This document shows, in pieces, positions 21,099-30,951 of a stretch of 64,000 nt of DNA. Where the stretch lies: NCBI GenBank assembly GCA_012656075.1, contig JAAKBF010000033.1:434001-498000 (forward strand), written 5' to 3'. This DNA is from Phytophthora hibernalis (Eukaryota > Oomycota > Peronosporomycetes > Peronosporales > Peronosporaceae). The notes below the pieces were generated by a model. The model searched no databases. It had not been told where the DNA came from and saw nothing but the letters and a program-made list of their open reading frames with translations. A program made the position numbers and the translations under genes. The first letter of the stretch is position 1. Each line of letters begins with the position of its first letter.

Positions 21099-23028
21099 CT
21101 AGACGAGTAGAGAGGCCCTAATGCAAGAGGAGAGTACATACAGTTGGAACATCCTACGGGAGGACCTAGACGGGGTCGCAACGTCGCCCCGGTACACGTG
21201 GAGCGACGTCATGTCGGAGCGCTGGCGGTGCTTGTACGCCCCGAAGCCAGCGATGGCCAAGATGGCACCCACGCCGGCAACGATAGCTGCGACGCCTCCG
21301 ACGCCAATTGTTGACGCTACGTTAGCGCTGTCACCCGCTTCAGCGGTCGTCGTAGTGACTTGTTGAGTTGTTGAGGTCTCAGTCTGTTGCTGTTGTACGC
21401 TCTGGTCTTGATCTTGCTGTTGCTGCTGCTCCGGGGTGTCAGGCGTCTCTGTCGGAGGCTGCGTGGTCTTTGGGGTCTCTGTCGGCGGCTGAGTGGTCTC
21501 TGGAGTCGTCGGATAAGGCGTGACTGTCGGAGGCTGCGTGGTCTCAGGAGTCGACGGGTAAGGGGTCACCGTCGGAGGCTGCGTGGTATCAGGAGTTGTA
21601 GGATAAGGTGTGACTGTCGGAGGCTGTGTGATCTCCACCCAGGTTGGCGTTGGTGCTGGTACGTCCTCCACGGGGTACGGTGTTGTTGGCGAGGGCGTAA
21701 TTTCCATGTAGGTAGGAGTTGATGCTGGCACCTCTTCGGTGGGGAACGGTGTCGTTGGCACAGGAGTAACCTCTATCCAGGTTGGCGTTGGTGCTGGTAC
21801 GTCCTCCACGGGGTACGGTGTTGTTGGCGCGGGGGTAATTTCCATGTAGGTAGGAGTTGGTGCTGGCACCTCTTCGGTGGGGAACGGTGTCGTTGGCACA
21901 GGAGTAACCTCTATCCAGGTTGGCGTTGGTGCTGGTACGTCCTCCACGGGGTACGGTGTTGTTGGCGCGGGGTAATTTCCATGTAGGTAGGAGTTGGTGC
22001 TGGCACCTCTTCGGTGGGGAACAGTGTCGTTGGCACCGGAGTAACCTCTACCCAGGTTGGTGTTGGTGCTGGTACGTCCTCCACGGGGTACGGTGTTGTT
22101 GGCGAGGGGGTAATTTCCACGTAGATAGGTGCCGTTGGCGAAGGGTAATTTCCACCCACGTCGGCGTTGGTGCGGGCATAGGGCATGGAGTGGTTGGGAA
22201 CGGCGTCGAGCTTGTCGTCGGCGCGGGGGTCGGTTGCTCATACGACTCTGGGGTAGTCAGAGAAGGTGTAGTGTAGTCGTTCACCTTTGGCTCGCCAAAG
22301 ACACATCCCCAGGCCCCAGACGCGACGCGTGCGCACATGGCGTCAATTGAAGCCTCGCATTTGCCCGCGCCAGCCCAACTAGGAAGCGTGTCGATGCAAT
22401 CTTCCACAGCAATATCACCCTTGACAGGACACAGAACTCCAGCAGGCTCGCTGTCAGCTCCGCTACAAACTGGGCCTTGGATACAGTACGTCGCGTCACC
22501 TTCGACGGAAACCTCAGCGCATGGATTCGTCGACTCAGTCTGAGACTCAGCGTACGGAATGGTAGGCGAAGGAGTACTGTCCGTGACTGTCGACGGCGCA
22601 GGCGTCGTGGCGTCCGATTCTTCCGCGACCGCCGTTGGCGCCGGCGTCGTAATACCCGATTTTCCGGTCGTCTCGGTCTGAGACTCAGAGTACGGAATGG
22701 TAGGAGAAGGAGTCGTGTCGGTAATTGTCGACGGTGCAGGCGTCGTGGCGTCCGATTCCTCCGTGGTCGTCGTTGGCGCCGTAACACCTGATTTTCCGGT
22801 CGTCTCGGTCTGAGACTCTGAGTACGGAATGGTAGGCGAAGGAGTAGCTATTGACGGCACAAGCGTAAGGACGTCCGCTTGCTCAGTAATCGTCGTTGGT
22901 GCCGTGATACCCGACTTTCCTGTCGTCTCGGTCGGAGAAGGGTTAGACTGCTGCACCGCGTTGTTGGGATTTCCAGCAGCTACGACGCCCAGTAGCACGA
23001 CGGGAAATAGAACGACGCTGAGCTTCAT
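21099..23028 (-). CDS. Mucin-like protein B, membrane-anchored, with 138-bp repeats
   Basis: Starts at MKLSVVLFPVVLLGVVAAG (signal peptide). Three repeats of about 41-44 aa follow (ETTGKSGVTAPTTTTEES, TPSPTIPYSESQT), then the shared Cys-rich domain (NPCAEVSV, DATYCIQGPVCSG, GAWGCVF). Next come 46-aa repeats made of two halves, VPAPTPTWVEVTPVPTTPF and VPAPTPTYMEITPAPTTPY, and then about four TVTPYPTTPETTQPP units. After a Gln-rich patch there is a hydrophobic helix and YKHRQR near the C-terminus, so the protein looks plasma-membrane anchored with an O-glycosylated outside. The frame breaks in G runs inside the repeats (21969-21972 and near 22140), where neighbouring repeats have one more G. 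Confidence 0.7.
21640..22160 (-). repeat. 138-bp coding tandem repeats in mucin-like protein B
   Basis: The phrase gttggcgttggtgctggtac recurs near 21643, 21781, 21919 and 22056, a spacing of 138, 138 and 137 bp. Each unit codes for 46 residues. The short unit has four G where others have five before taatttcc, which explains the frame break. Copies are close to identical, suggesting recent expansion or gene conversion. Confidence 0.85.
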
Positions 23029-23720
23029 GCTTCGTCAGGTGGCTGGTTGACTCGGGGCTCAGACGATAGTTGGCGGGTACGAAAGTGCTGCGGCTTTCGT
23101 GTTGGTTGCCGCAGTCGAGGCAAGTTGAGAAGTAAGACTACCACACGCACTCATGCCCGGCACCACAGATTCCTTCGGACGCGTCGGCATCAACAGCAGC
23201 AGCTGTATCCAACAAAACAGCCTCGCCCTTTTGTCCGCTCAACGCTCTGGAGCGTTGAGCTTCTAGGTTCGTGTTCGTGCCAAAACAGTTGGAAACGGTT
23301 GTCGCTAGTATATTGAGCGCAGGTGGCGGCGCTAACGTGAAAAATTGCAGCCAACGTCAGACCACCTGCTCGCATTGGAACTCTGGATGCACGGTTGAAG
23401 CGGAGCGGCTCTCGGGCTCCACATGGAGGAAGAGGCATCTACCGGTACTGCGGTCGAGGCGAGTGGATGCGGTCTGTGAATTGATATGCTTTAACCTAAA
23501 TTCTAAGGATCACAAGGCGCATCTGCATTTTAAGAGAGTTAGCACGAGCATGCGTCTCCGTGACGAGTTTTCTACGCCGGCGACAACCAGCTACATGTAC
23601 ATGTATTAAAGTGATCTCCACATTGCAGTCTGTCAATCTCTGTCCAGAGAGAAAAGTTGATTCACAAAACCGCTTCAACCTCGCACTATTAATAAAAAAC
23701 AGTTCTGATACTGCTACCCC
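23029..23720. other. Intergenic upstream of two divergent genes
   Basis: About 700 bp. No gene is supported. It contains TACCGGTA at 23440 and two overlapping TACATGTA octamers at 23592-23605, just before the likely start area of the coiled-coil gene. Confidence 0.35.
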
Positions 23721-24878
23721 GTCGTCGCCTACACCTCGTACGCCTCGTTCGTCCAGCTCAATCCCCCGAGGACGTCCCTTACGCCGTGCCCGTGGACGCC
23801 GCCCCCATGGCTTCTCCCAATGCAGTCGACTACGCGCGTCCGTAGACGTGGCGCAACCTGCCGCAGCAGCAGGAGCGGGAAGCCACGCGTCAAGCTTCAA
23901 GTCGAAGCCCACGCGTCAAGCTTCAAGTCAAAGCCCACGCGCTACAGCAACACCAGCGTCGACAGCACGCCGTCGACGTACAGTGACGTCACCACTTCAT
24001 TCGCCGCTGCTGCAGTCGCTCCAGGAACGAGCTTCGCAGGTGACAGTAGCAGTTTCAGTGTCACATCCAGCGCCACTAGAAGCAGCGTGGACGCCGCAGT
24101 GGATAGTATCCACTGGATACCATGTGGGGAGCCCGCCGTGCACGCGAGAAAGCGGAAGAGGAGGCCGACCAGAAAATGCTGGACGCCGTGTGCAAAGCGT
24201 CGCTGGCGGAATTCAACGACCGCGAGCGGGCGCTGAAGGACTACGGGTCTTCCACCTCGCAGAGGTCTCTGGAGCACCTGTCGTCGTCTGTGGCGTTGCA
24301 GCAGGTGAAAAGTGAGGCTGAGCAACGCAAGCGCGCCGCGATGCAGACGGTGATTGACAGCAAGACACGTGCACGGCAGATGAGTGAGAAGGCGCGTGAA
24401 GCCACGTCACTCAATGAACAGAAGAACAGCGAGCGTCTCGCCAAGCAGGCCGACGCCGAAGCGCTTAAGATGAGAGAGGCGCAGGAGGTCAAGCTGCTCG
24501 CTATGCAAGACCGCAAAGAGGAGGCCATCAGCAAACGCACCGAGGCAGAGCAGAAGGCGCGCGAAGCTCGCGAGAAAGCAGAAGCAATGCGCCACCAGGC
24601 GTTTCAAGCAGCGTCCAAGGTGCGAGCGAACTCGCGTCGACAGATCGAGACGCAGCTCAGCGTGGAAGAGGACCAACGCCAGCGAGAGATGCAGCGCAAG
24701 CTGGACGAGATTGAGAAGAGCAAGAACCTGGCTCGTCAGAGGAAGAACGAGGCTGCCAAGAAGGCGGAGGACGCGTCGTCGGTCCGAAGAGCTTCGTGTG
24801 AGAGCTGAACATGCCCGAGCTGGACTTGCGTCCAGCTTCAAGTCTGATGCTGCCGCAGCGCCGACGTCGTCGGCGTAA
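23721..24878 (+). CDS. Coiled-coil protein, Glu/Lys/Ala-rich
   Basis: Not a family I recognise. The best part (24122-24770) is a long uninterrupted coiled coil, REKAEEEADQKMLDAV to KKAEDASS. Before it, a Ser/Thr-rich segment (SVDSTPSTYSDVTTSF) is in another frame; a GGGG run at 24126-24129 needs one more G to join them. After 24770 the frame shifts again, giving a good ending ELRVRAEHARAGLASSFKS and TAA at 24876-24878. The phrase ASSFKS occurs near both ends. A 26-bp tandem duplication (23883-23934) also breaks the frame. The start is uncertain; a Met at 23808 opens a frame that soon meets a stop. A cytoskeletal or basal-body role would be a guess only. Confidence 0.5.
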
Positions 24879-25271
24879 TACAAGGGCGTCGAGAGAGAAG
24901 TTGGCTGTAGTAACGTTAGTTAAATATACTACAGAGTAGTATTAGCTTACGAGTTGCCTTAGCAATAGTTGATGTTATGCGTCCGATTCCTCGCAGTTGT
25001 CGTTCTCCAAGCGGGAGATAGTGGGCGACGAGGAACGCCGCTTGGTGACGTGTTCGAGACGAGTTGCACGTGCCATTCGAGTCGCTGGCAGCGAAACAGG
25101 CAAGTGTTTCGTGGACGCGAGATCGAATGCGCAGGCAATCAGGAATATTGAGCTTTGACGTTAACGAAAAACATGAAAACACATTTCAAACGAACGGACT
25201 CGCACTCATATATCCTACGACGAAGTATAAAAAATACTTGCAAGATTATCAATCGGAGTTCGATGCATTAA
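24879..25271. other. Intergenic, no supported gene
   Basis: About 390 bp between the coiled-coil gene and the CRN gene, tail to tail. Short open frames on both strands lack motifs. AT content rises toward the CRN stop codon. Confidence 0.35.
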
Positions 25272-26417
25272 TTAAGTGCTGCTCATGAGTAATCCATGAA
25301 TCAACCCGACAATTTCACGAAGTGCCTCTGTTGAAGGCGTCGATCCATGGATTTTAAGCGTCTCATTGATCCGTCGAATTTTCTCATCGTCATCGCTAAT
25401 GAATACCCACTCGAGATAGTTGGTAACAATACCAAGTGTCCGCTCTAATCCCTCCACATCAGACAAAGCTTCGAGGCCAGCCACGTTCTGAGCAATTCCT
25501 TGCGGAATATCATCACGTTTTGCCTCGACGATGGATATACGCTTCCTGCCACGCTTCAGCACGAACTCGAAGCGACCGTGCACATGTACGTTCTTTCCTT
25601 TCACATCCTCTTCGACCAAAATCGTGGCATCACCCAGCATAACGCACACTGCTTCAATAATAGCCATAATAAAGACCTGACGCTTGGCTTCCTTTCCCGA
25701 GTAAATATCACCATACAAGTTACCTATGAGCAAAAGCCGTTCACGTAGCTCTTCGACAACTTTGTCAGGAACAACGCTCGCTACGAGATCTAAGTCCTCC
25801 ATAGGCAAAATTGGTTCAAGATCGGACCACGACAGGCTTGAATACGGCATCGAGCTATCGACATCTCTGTTCTTTCGCTTCCTGTTGGTGTCTGAAATGC
25901 TCGTCTTCTCATTTCCTTCCTGATTCTTCTGTCGGATCATTTCGTTTATCGCAGCCCATCTCTTGAGACGTTCGGCGTGACGGTGTTTTGTAGTTCGTGG
26001 CAAAGAGGATGCCACGCCGAGATCCATTGCTGAGGAGCGATCGTTTTCTTGCTTCGGAACCACCACAAACACGTGAACCACGTCCTCCCCAAGCGAAACG
26101 CCTGGTCCAAACAGGGCTGGCTTGTTCAACTGCCACGACGGGCGCAGCTTCTTCATCTTCGAAGTGTCAACTTTATTCTGCAACATATTGTCCAGGTCAT
26201 CGTCGTCTGGCAGCCACGACGTGCCGTCCGACGTCTTCGCCAGGAAGAGCTGCAGATTGTCTGCGTCGATATCCTTCAAGTCGTTCGGTTTCTCCGCCTT
26301 GATCGCCTTCTTCAGCGCGGAAACTTTCTCTTTGCTGTAGATCTTCACCTCGAACGCGCTTCCTGTCCCACCAACGACTGCACAGACAAGCGAGAACTGA
26401 TGAAGTGTGTCCGCCAT
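25272..26417 (-). CDS. Crinkler (CRN) family effector with nuclease-like C-terminal domain
   Basis: A single-exon, uninterrupted 381-aa protein of the Crinkler family, oomycete effectors that act inside host cells and usually in the nucleus. The N-terminal header is clear: LVCAVVGGTGSAFEV, the LFLAK motif in NLQLFLAKTSDG near residue 50, a DD-rich segment and HVFVVVP closing the header near residue 115. A basic patch RKRKNR (about residue 175) could be a nuclear signal. In the C-terminal domain, RISIVEAKRDD with a following GIAQN resembles the ExK and Gln motifs of PD-(D/E)xK nucleases. The start MADTL was chosen; a Met five codons upstream is also possible. No classical signal peptide is seen, which is common in this family. 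Confidence 0.88.
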   Translation of the reverse strand: MADTLHQFSLVCAVVGGTGSAFEVKIYSKEKVSALKKAIKAEKPNDLKDIDADNLQLFLAKTSDGTSWLPDDDDLDNMLQNKVDTSKMKKLRPSWQLNKPALFGPGVSLGEDVVHVFVVVPKQENDRSSAMDLGVASSLPRTTKHRHAERLKRWAAINEMIRQKNQEGNEKTSISDTNRKRKNRDVDSSMPYSSLSWSDLEPILPMEDLDLVASVVPDKVVEELRERLLLIGNLYGDIYSGKEAKRQVFIMAIIEAVCVMLGDATILVEEDVKGKNVHVHGRFEFVLKRGRKRISIVEAKRDDIPQGIAQNVAGLEALSDVEGLERTLGIVTNYLEWVFISDDDEKIRRINETLKIHGSTPSTEALREIVGLIHGLLMSST

Positions 26418-26757
26418 GTTTCCTCGACGCAACAGATTCTGGAATGGGAGAATTTCGTAAAAGAAGGCGTGTCACATAGACTTTCAACCAATCATGAAAC
26501 GCCACGCGTTCGTCAATACCGAACGGGTCATCATCTATTTTTAAATACCGTAGAACACGCATTTTCGGCGATCCGTCTTATCAGGTACAGTAGTGGCACT
26601 ACCGGTACCTGCACTACCGTAGTGCTATGTTTACAGAAAATAGCATTTTCATTAACATTAAATAGTCCTATTTTAATTGGATTTAACTGATTTTTAAAAA
26701 ATCAGTTAAATCCAATTTTATTTGGCGGGGTGGGTGGATTGCATTAAGTGCGAAATT
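26418..26757. other. AT-rich intergenic with a perfect palindrome
   Basis: About 340 bp upstream of the CRN gene, which reads leftward, and of an unrecognised gene reading rightward. It contains TACCGGTA at 26600 and the inverted repeat at 26675-26717. The sequence from 26560 to 26720 is AT-rich. It may hold the promoters of both genes. Confidence 0.4.
26675..26717. repeat. 21-bp perfect inverted repeat around one base
   Basis: Left arm 26675-26695 (starts aattggattta) and right arm 26697-26717 are exact reverse complements around an A at 26696. Almost no loop remains, so a cruciform or an RNA hairpin is possible. It lies in the AT-rich space upstream of the CRN gene. Confidence 0.9.
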
Positions 26758-26775
26758 TAATCCTATCGTCGTCAA

Positions 26776-28811
26776 TGATGATCGGCGAGCGAAGAGCTCC
26801 GGAGTCGTGGGACTTGAGCTGGATGGCGGCCGCTACGCAGAGTCTGGAGACGTATGAAGCTGCTCTCGAAACAGCGGAGGTCCGTGCGGTCTTGTATAGC
26901 TGCTTCCGGTGCTCTAATTCCTCCTCTAACCCAATTGCACTGCGCTTTAGTTCCCCAGCATTCTTCTGGCGGCGCTGGACGAGCTGCTGCAGGCTCCAGA
27001 GGCCAACGCGGGGCCCTTACAGGAGATGAGTGACGTCTGTGCGTGAGTCAGTCCCCTACTGACTAAACAGGGAAGAACTGACGGTCGGTGCCAGTGCTGC
27101 AGATGATCGCGTTCCCCATTGACTTGGAGCTGCCCCAGGAGTCGGTGATGACGCTGCATGGGGCTCGGGACTGGGCCATCCAGACGCTGCTAGACATCCA
27201 AGCGACGGAGAAATCAACTGCCGACGTGCTTCCCACGATGTCCAAGTCGCTGCAGCAGATGCAGGCCAAACTGTTCGTGTCGGCGCCTTGCAGACAGGCT
27301 GACGTGCAGATGGAGCTGCTCCAGTCGCTTCTAGCTGCAGTGCAAGATGAACAAGAGGAAGATACACTCTCCCAGGTGATGGAGATGTGCGCCACGAGTG
27401 TGCAGAGTGATGAGCAGTTTCTGCAGTTTGCGGAGGCTGCGTTGTCTGGCAAGGCGGAGGCGTTGGTGTTCAGCAGGGCCTTCCTCCAGCGTCTATTTGA
27501 TAGACGCTCGGTGCCACTGCAAGATGATGAGCAGTTGAGTGAGCGGAGAGAACGCCGAGAAAGACGGCTCATTGATGTGTTAGCGTTGGAAAACAAGATT
27601 CGTCTGTGGGCGAACCACCTCCCGAGCTGGCGTTCGCAATTGCAGACGTGGATGCTCGAGGCCCATCGGGCACCGCTTGAACCGATTAGTGGTATCCTTC
27701 CCGATGGGTGGTGCTGTGAGGATGAATTGAGTGCTGTAGGTCCGGTGTCTATAGCTGTGATGGAAGCTTGCCGGCGCTATTCACACCTGTACGTCACATT
27801 CGTCGAGTGGTGTCGGTCTCATGTGGATCTTCTCTCATCCTGCCGTAGTATGGAACTCGTCAGTCTGCTGTCACGCAGCACACGACCGGAAAATGGTACC
27901 CAGCTATTTAACCGTCAATTGCTGAGCCAAGTACCGATGATGAGTCGCCTATCTGGAAGCTGGTCACCTGACCAGCGAGAACGCGCTTTCACCGCATTAG
28001 GTAGCAAACTCGAGCAGTTCCAAACTGCACACAGTGCTTCTCATATTGCATGGCAGTTCGAGTGGATCAGTGTGTTGGAACAACCAAACCTGCTACATGA
28101 GGCACTGGAGATCACATTCTGTGCCAACGGTGAAGGGAGTACGAATGGCGACGGCAACCAATCTGCAGCTCACTACGCCACGAAGTTCTTTAGTTGGTTT
28201 TATTCGTATTTAAGTTTCGAATCTGCTGACGAGATCGCAGCACTCCTCACGCAGATAGCTTCCGAGCTGAAGATGTTGGATATTGGCAGCGGGGCGCGGT
28301 GGCTCAGACGAACCCGCGCCGATTTCGGTGTACTTCCCATCTTGCGTCTCCGTTTCGCTTGGTTTTGGCTTTTGAAAGGAATTGAAGTTGCATTGGAGAC
28401 CGCTGTACCGGTGAGTGATAGCCCCACGACGGCAGCTACGACCGACGTTCTCGAGTCTGTCGAGTACATTTTCGCCGCTTCACGCCGCCCAGAGCCAAAA
28501 GGTAAAGCTGCAATTGCGGTTTGGTTACTTGCTGTCTTCTTACCTCTGTATGTCATGCTGCCAGGCCTTTTCAAGTGGAGCTAGTGACCCAGCTCCTCGC
28601 GGAGCTCGAATGGCGCGCGACGAACGCAAATACGAAGACCAAGGACGGCTTCTTGCACGGAATCGCGCCACTCTGTGCGTGGCTCAAGAAGGTCGTTCGG
28701 CTCATGCAGCTCGAGGAACAAAAAGACAGTCGAAGTCGCTACGGCGGGCGTGCGAGCCCTGCAAACGACGTGCAGCACTTGGCCGAGCGACTCGCGCCCT
28801 TCTCTCGTTGA
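26776..28811 (+). CDS. Unrecognised conserved-looking helical protein
   Basis: A large gene I do not recognise. Likely exons: a first part starting at MMIGERRAPESWDLSWMAAA (26776), a second from about 26951 (FPSILLAALDELLQAPEA), a main exon from about 27100 to 28500 (IAFPIDLELPQESVMTL onward) and a last piece ending RLAPFSR at 28811. The protein is Leu/Ala/Gln-rich and mostly helical, without transmembrane helices, signal peptide or obvious catalytic motif. It could be a HEAT-like or scaffold protein. The join near 27050-27100 and the one near 28510-28575 do not close cleanly with GT-AG introns, so each either hides a single-base error or uses splice sites I did not find. Confidence 0.5.
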
Positions 28812-28859
28812 ACGAATGGCTAACTCAATTGATGCAACGTTAGCCTGCAGCTACCCTAG

Positions 28860-29826
28860 TTACTGCTCCAGGATACCTTCCGCCTTCTGGATCTTGAGCG
28901 AGAAGTCCAGGCACGGGTAGCCCTGTGTGAGTTTGCCCTGACTCACAATGTCCACGTGGGGCGACACGTACTGGCCAAGTGTCTCGGGCGTGATACCTCC
29001 GCTGGCCTCGATGAGCACATGTGGGAACTGCTGCTTGAGCTGGGCGGCCGTGACCTTGAGCTGCTCCGGCTCAAAGTTGTCGAGCATGACGATGTCGGCG
29101 CCGGCCGTGGCGGCCTCCTGCGCCTCCTCGAGACGGCGGCATTCGACCTCAATCTTCATGGAGAAACCAGCGGCCAGCTTGGCCTTGTGCACGGCCTTAG
29201 TGATGCTGCCGGCGGCCCACACGTGGTTGTCCTTGAGCATGACCATCTGCGACAGGTCGTGGCGGTGCGTCGCTGCGCCAGCAACAAGCAGCGCGTACTT
29301 CTCCACGAGTCGGAAGCCCGGCGTCGTCTTGCGCGTGCCGGCCACGTGGCCGTTCCAGCCCAGCGCGCGCGCCTGCTGCACCGAGCGCTTGGCCTGCGTG
29401 GCCACGCCACTGGCGCGCGTGAGGATGTTGAGCGCCGTGCGCTCGCCCAGCAGCAGCTGGCGGCACTTGCCCGTGACGCGCGCGACTGGCACTTTGCCCC
29501 CGGAGACGCCGCTGGGCGCCAGCTCGTCGCCCTCGCGCAGCATCCACTCGACGCGGCAGTCGAGAGCGCGGAAGACTTGAGTGAAGAAGGGGACGCCGGC
29601 CAGGACGCCGTCCGACTTGGCCAGTAGCAGCGCCGTCTCCTCGGCCTCTGGAGGTTGTGACACAAAGCGTTAGAGTTACTGGTGGGGTGGGTAGAGGGGA
29701 AGAGGACGCACCGCCGACGACGAAGCCGCCGACGTCGAAGGACGGGATGTCGTCCTCCAGCCAGAGCTGCACATGGTTGGTCCAGGACGGAGGCAGCAGG
29801 TGCGCGAAGTCGGTGGTGTCGGTCAT
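28860..29826 (-). CDS. QPRT: Nicotinate-nucleotide pyrophosphorylase (QPRT)
   Basis: Converts quinolinate and PRPP to nicotinate mononucleotide, CO2 and PPi in de novo NAD synthesis. Exons 29712-29826 and 28860-29647 (64-bp intron) give 300 aa, the usual length. Family blocks are all present: ERTALNILTRASGVAT, GTRKTTPGFR, KDNHVWAAGSI, VECRRLEEAQEA, DIVMLDNF and IEASGGITPETL. The start MTDTTDFAHLLPPSW resembles eukaryotic QPRT. The intron splits a Gly codon (GGC G|AG). No correction is needed. It is convergent with the preceding unrecognised gene, with stops about 50 bp apart. Confidence 0.95.
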
Positions 29827-30951
29827 GTTGTGATGAGCAGGTGAAAAGTGATGTGAGGTGGCTCGAAGTGGTAGGGCGAGTACCGTGGAGTGTGCGAGTG
29901 GGAGCCATACAAATAGCAGCATGTTGTTGCAGAGTGAGAGCGCCAGCTGCTGCTGGGTTTATCCGAGGCTGCTATGCCGCGGCGTCACCGAGTTCCCGTG
30001 TTCGCCACGAGCATGACAAAGCTGCATTTGCTGCCATTGCCAGGTCCTGCCAGCTGTCGGCAAGTTGAAGGCCTTGGTACCGGCGGTGCTGCAAGTTTTT
30101 GCAAAAGACCTCCACGAGGGCATGTTAAACCGCAATGTGCACAAACAGCAAACAGCGCGCTACGTAGCGACTCGATGTGTACAGCCTCTTGTCAGAGGCC
30201 AAGAGCTGAGTTGAGTTGCTGTTTCTACGGCCACAGCATTGCGCTGGCCACAAGTCATGAGCGAAGTGTCAATCCACGGGTTGAGGCTGATAGTATTTGT
30301 TTTAACAATAAAACTACTACTTGGAGCAATTACAAATTGTTAATAATATTAACAATACTGCAAATATTATTTTCTTCCACATGAATTTACTACATGTACA
30401 ACATTAGCTACCGGTAGTAAATATCGCGACTTATTAAAAAATTAATTCATATAATAATACGATTTGATTACTAGGAAACACGAGATAGTTCTTTTGGTCA
30501 ACACCTAGATTTGGAACAACCACACGTGAGGAATGAGTGCACAGAGATGCCAGTGCTGCTGAAGCACAACCGGACAGACGTCCGTCGTATAGGATGTCAA
30601 AGGTTCTTGTCGAAAGTAGTACTATATACGTACTATTTATTTTATTGAAATCGAGATGCGGGCCTTCATGTATTAATACAGGGAGCTACTAAATAGTACC
30701 TGTAACTTTGTTAAGGAATTTACTATCGAACAGTACTATACTATCGAAGCTTTTAGAACCAGTAAGCTGTTGCGAGAGTGGGACGGTGGGAGCGATCCTT
30801 CCTTATATGGCGTGTTGAAGGCGGCCCATACTCTGTCCAAGTCAAGCGCCGCAACGACCGAAGCTCGCACCAGTCACTCGCACTGTAACCCCCGAGGCCG
30901 CGCCGGCGGCTCGTGGAAGCCGAGCGCTTCTCATTCGGGCGTAAAGATCGC
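29827..30951. other. Intergenic, partly AT-rich
   Basis: About 1.1 kb upstream of both QPRT (reading left) and the Mei2-like gene (reading right). From 30290 to 30780 the DNA is AT-rich with repeated taCTACtAtA-like words (30620-30760) that look like decayed transposon or MITE sequence. TACATGTA (30391) and TACCGGTA (30409) lie close together. No gene is supported. Confidence 0.4.

Noticed and set aside
21643..22080. CRISPR-like evenly spaced repeats
   Set aside because: The units are contiguous coding repeats with no unique spacers, in a eukaryotic-type gene with signal peptide and membrane helix.
29156..29922. Long alternative minus-strand frames within QPRT
   Set aside because: They overlap the QPRT frame in other phases and are Arg/Ser-rich shadows.
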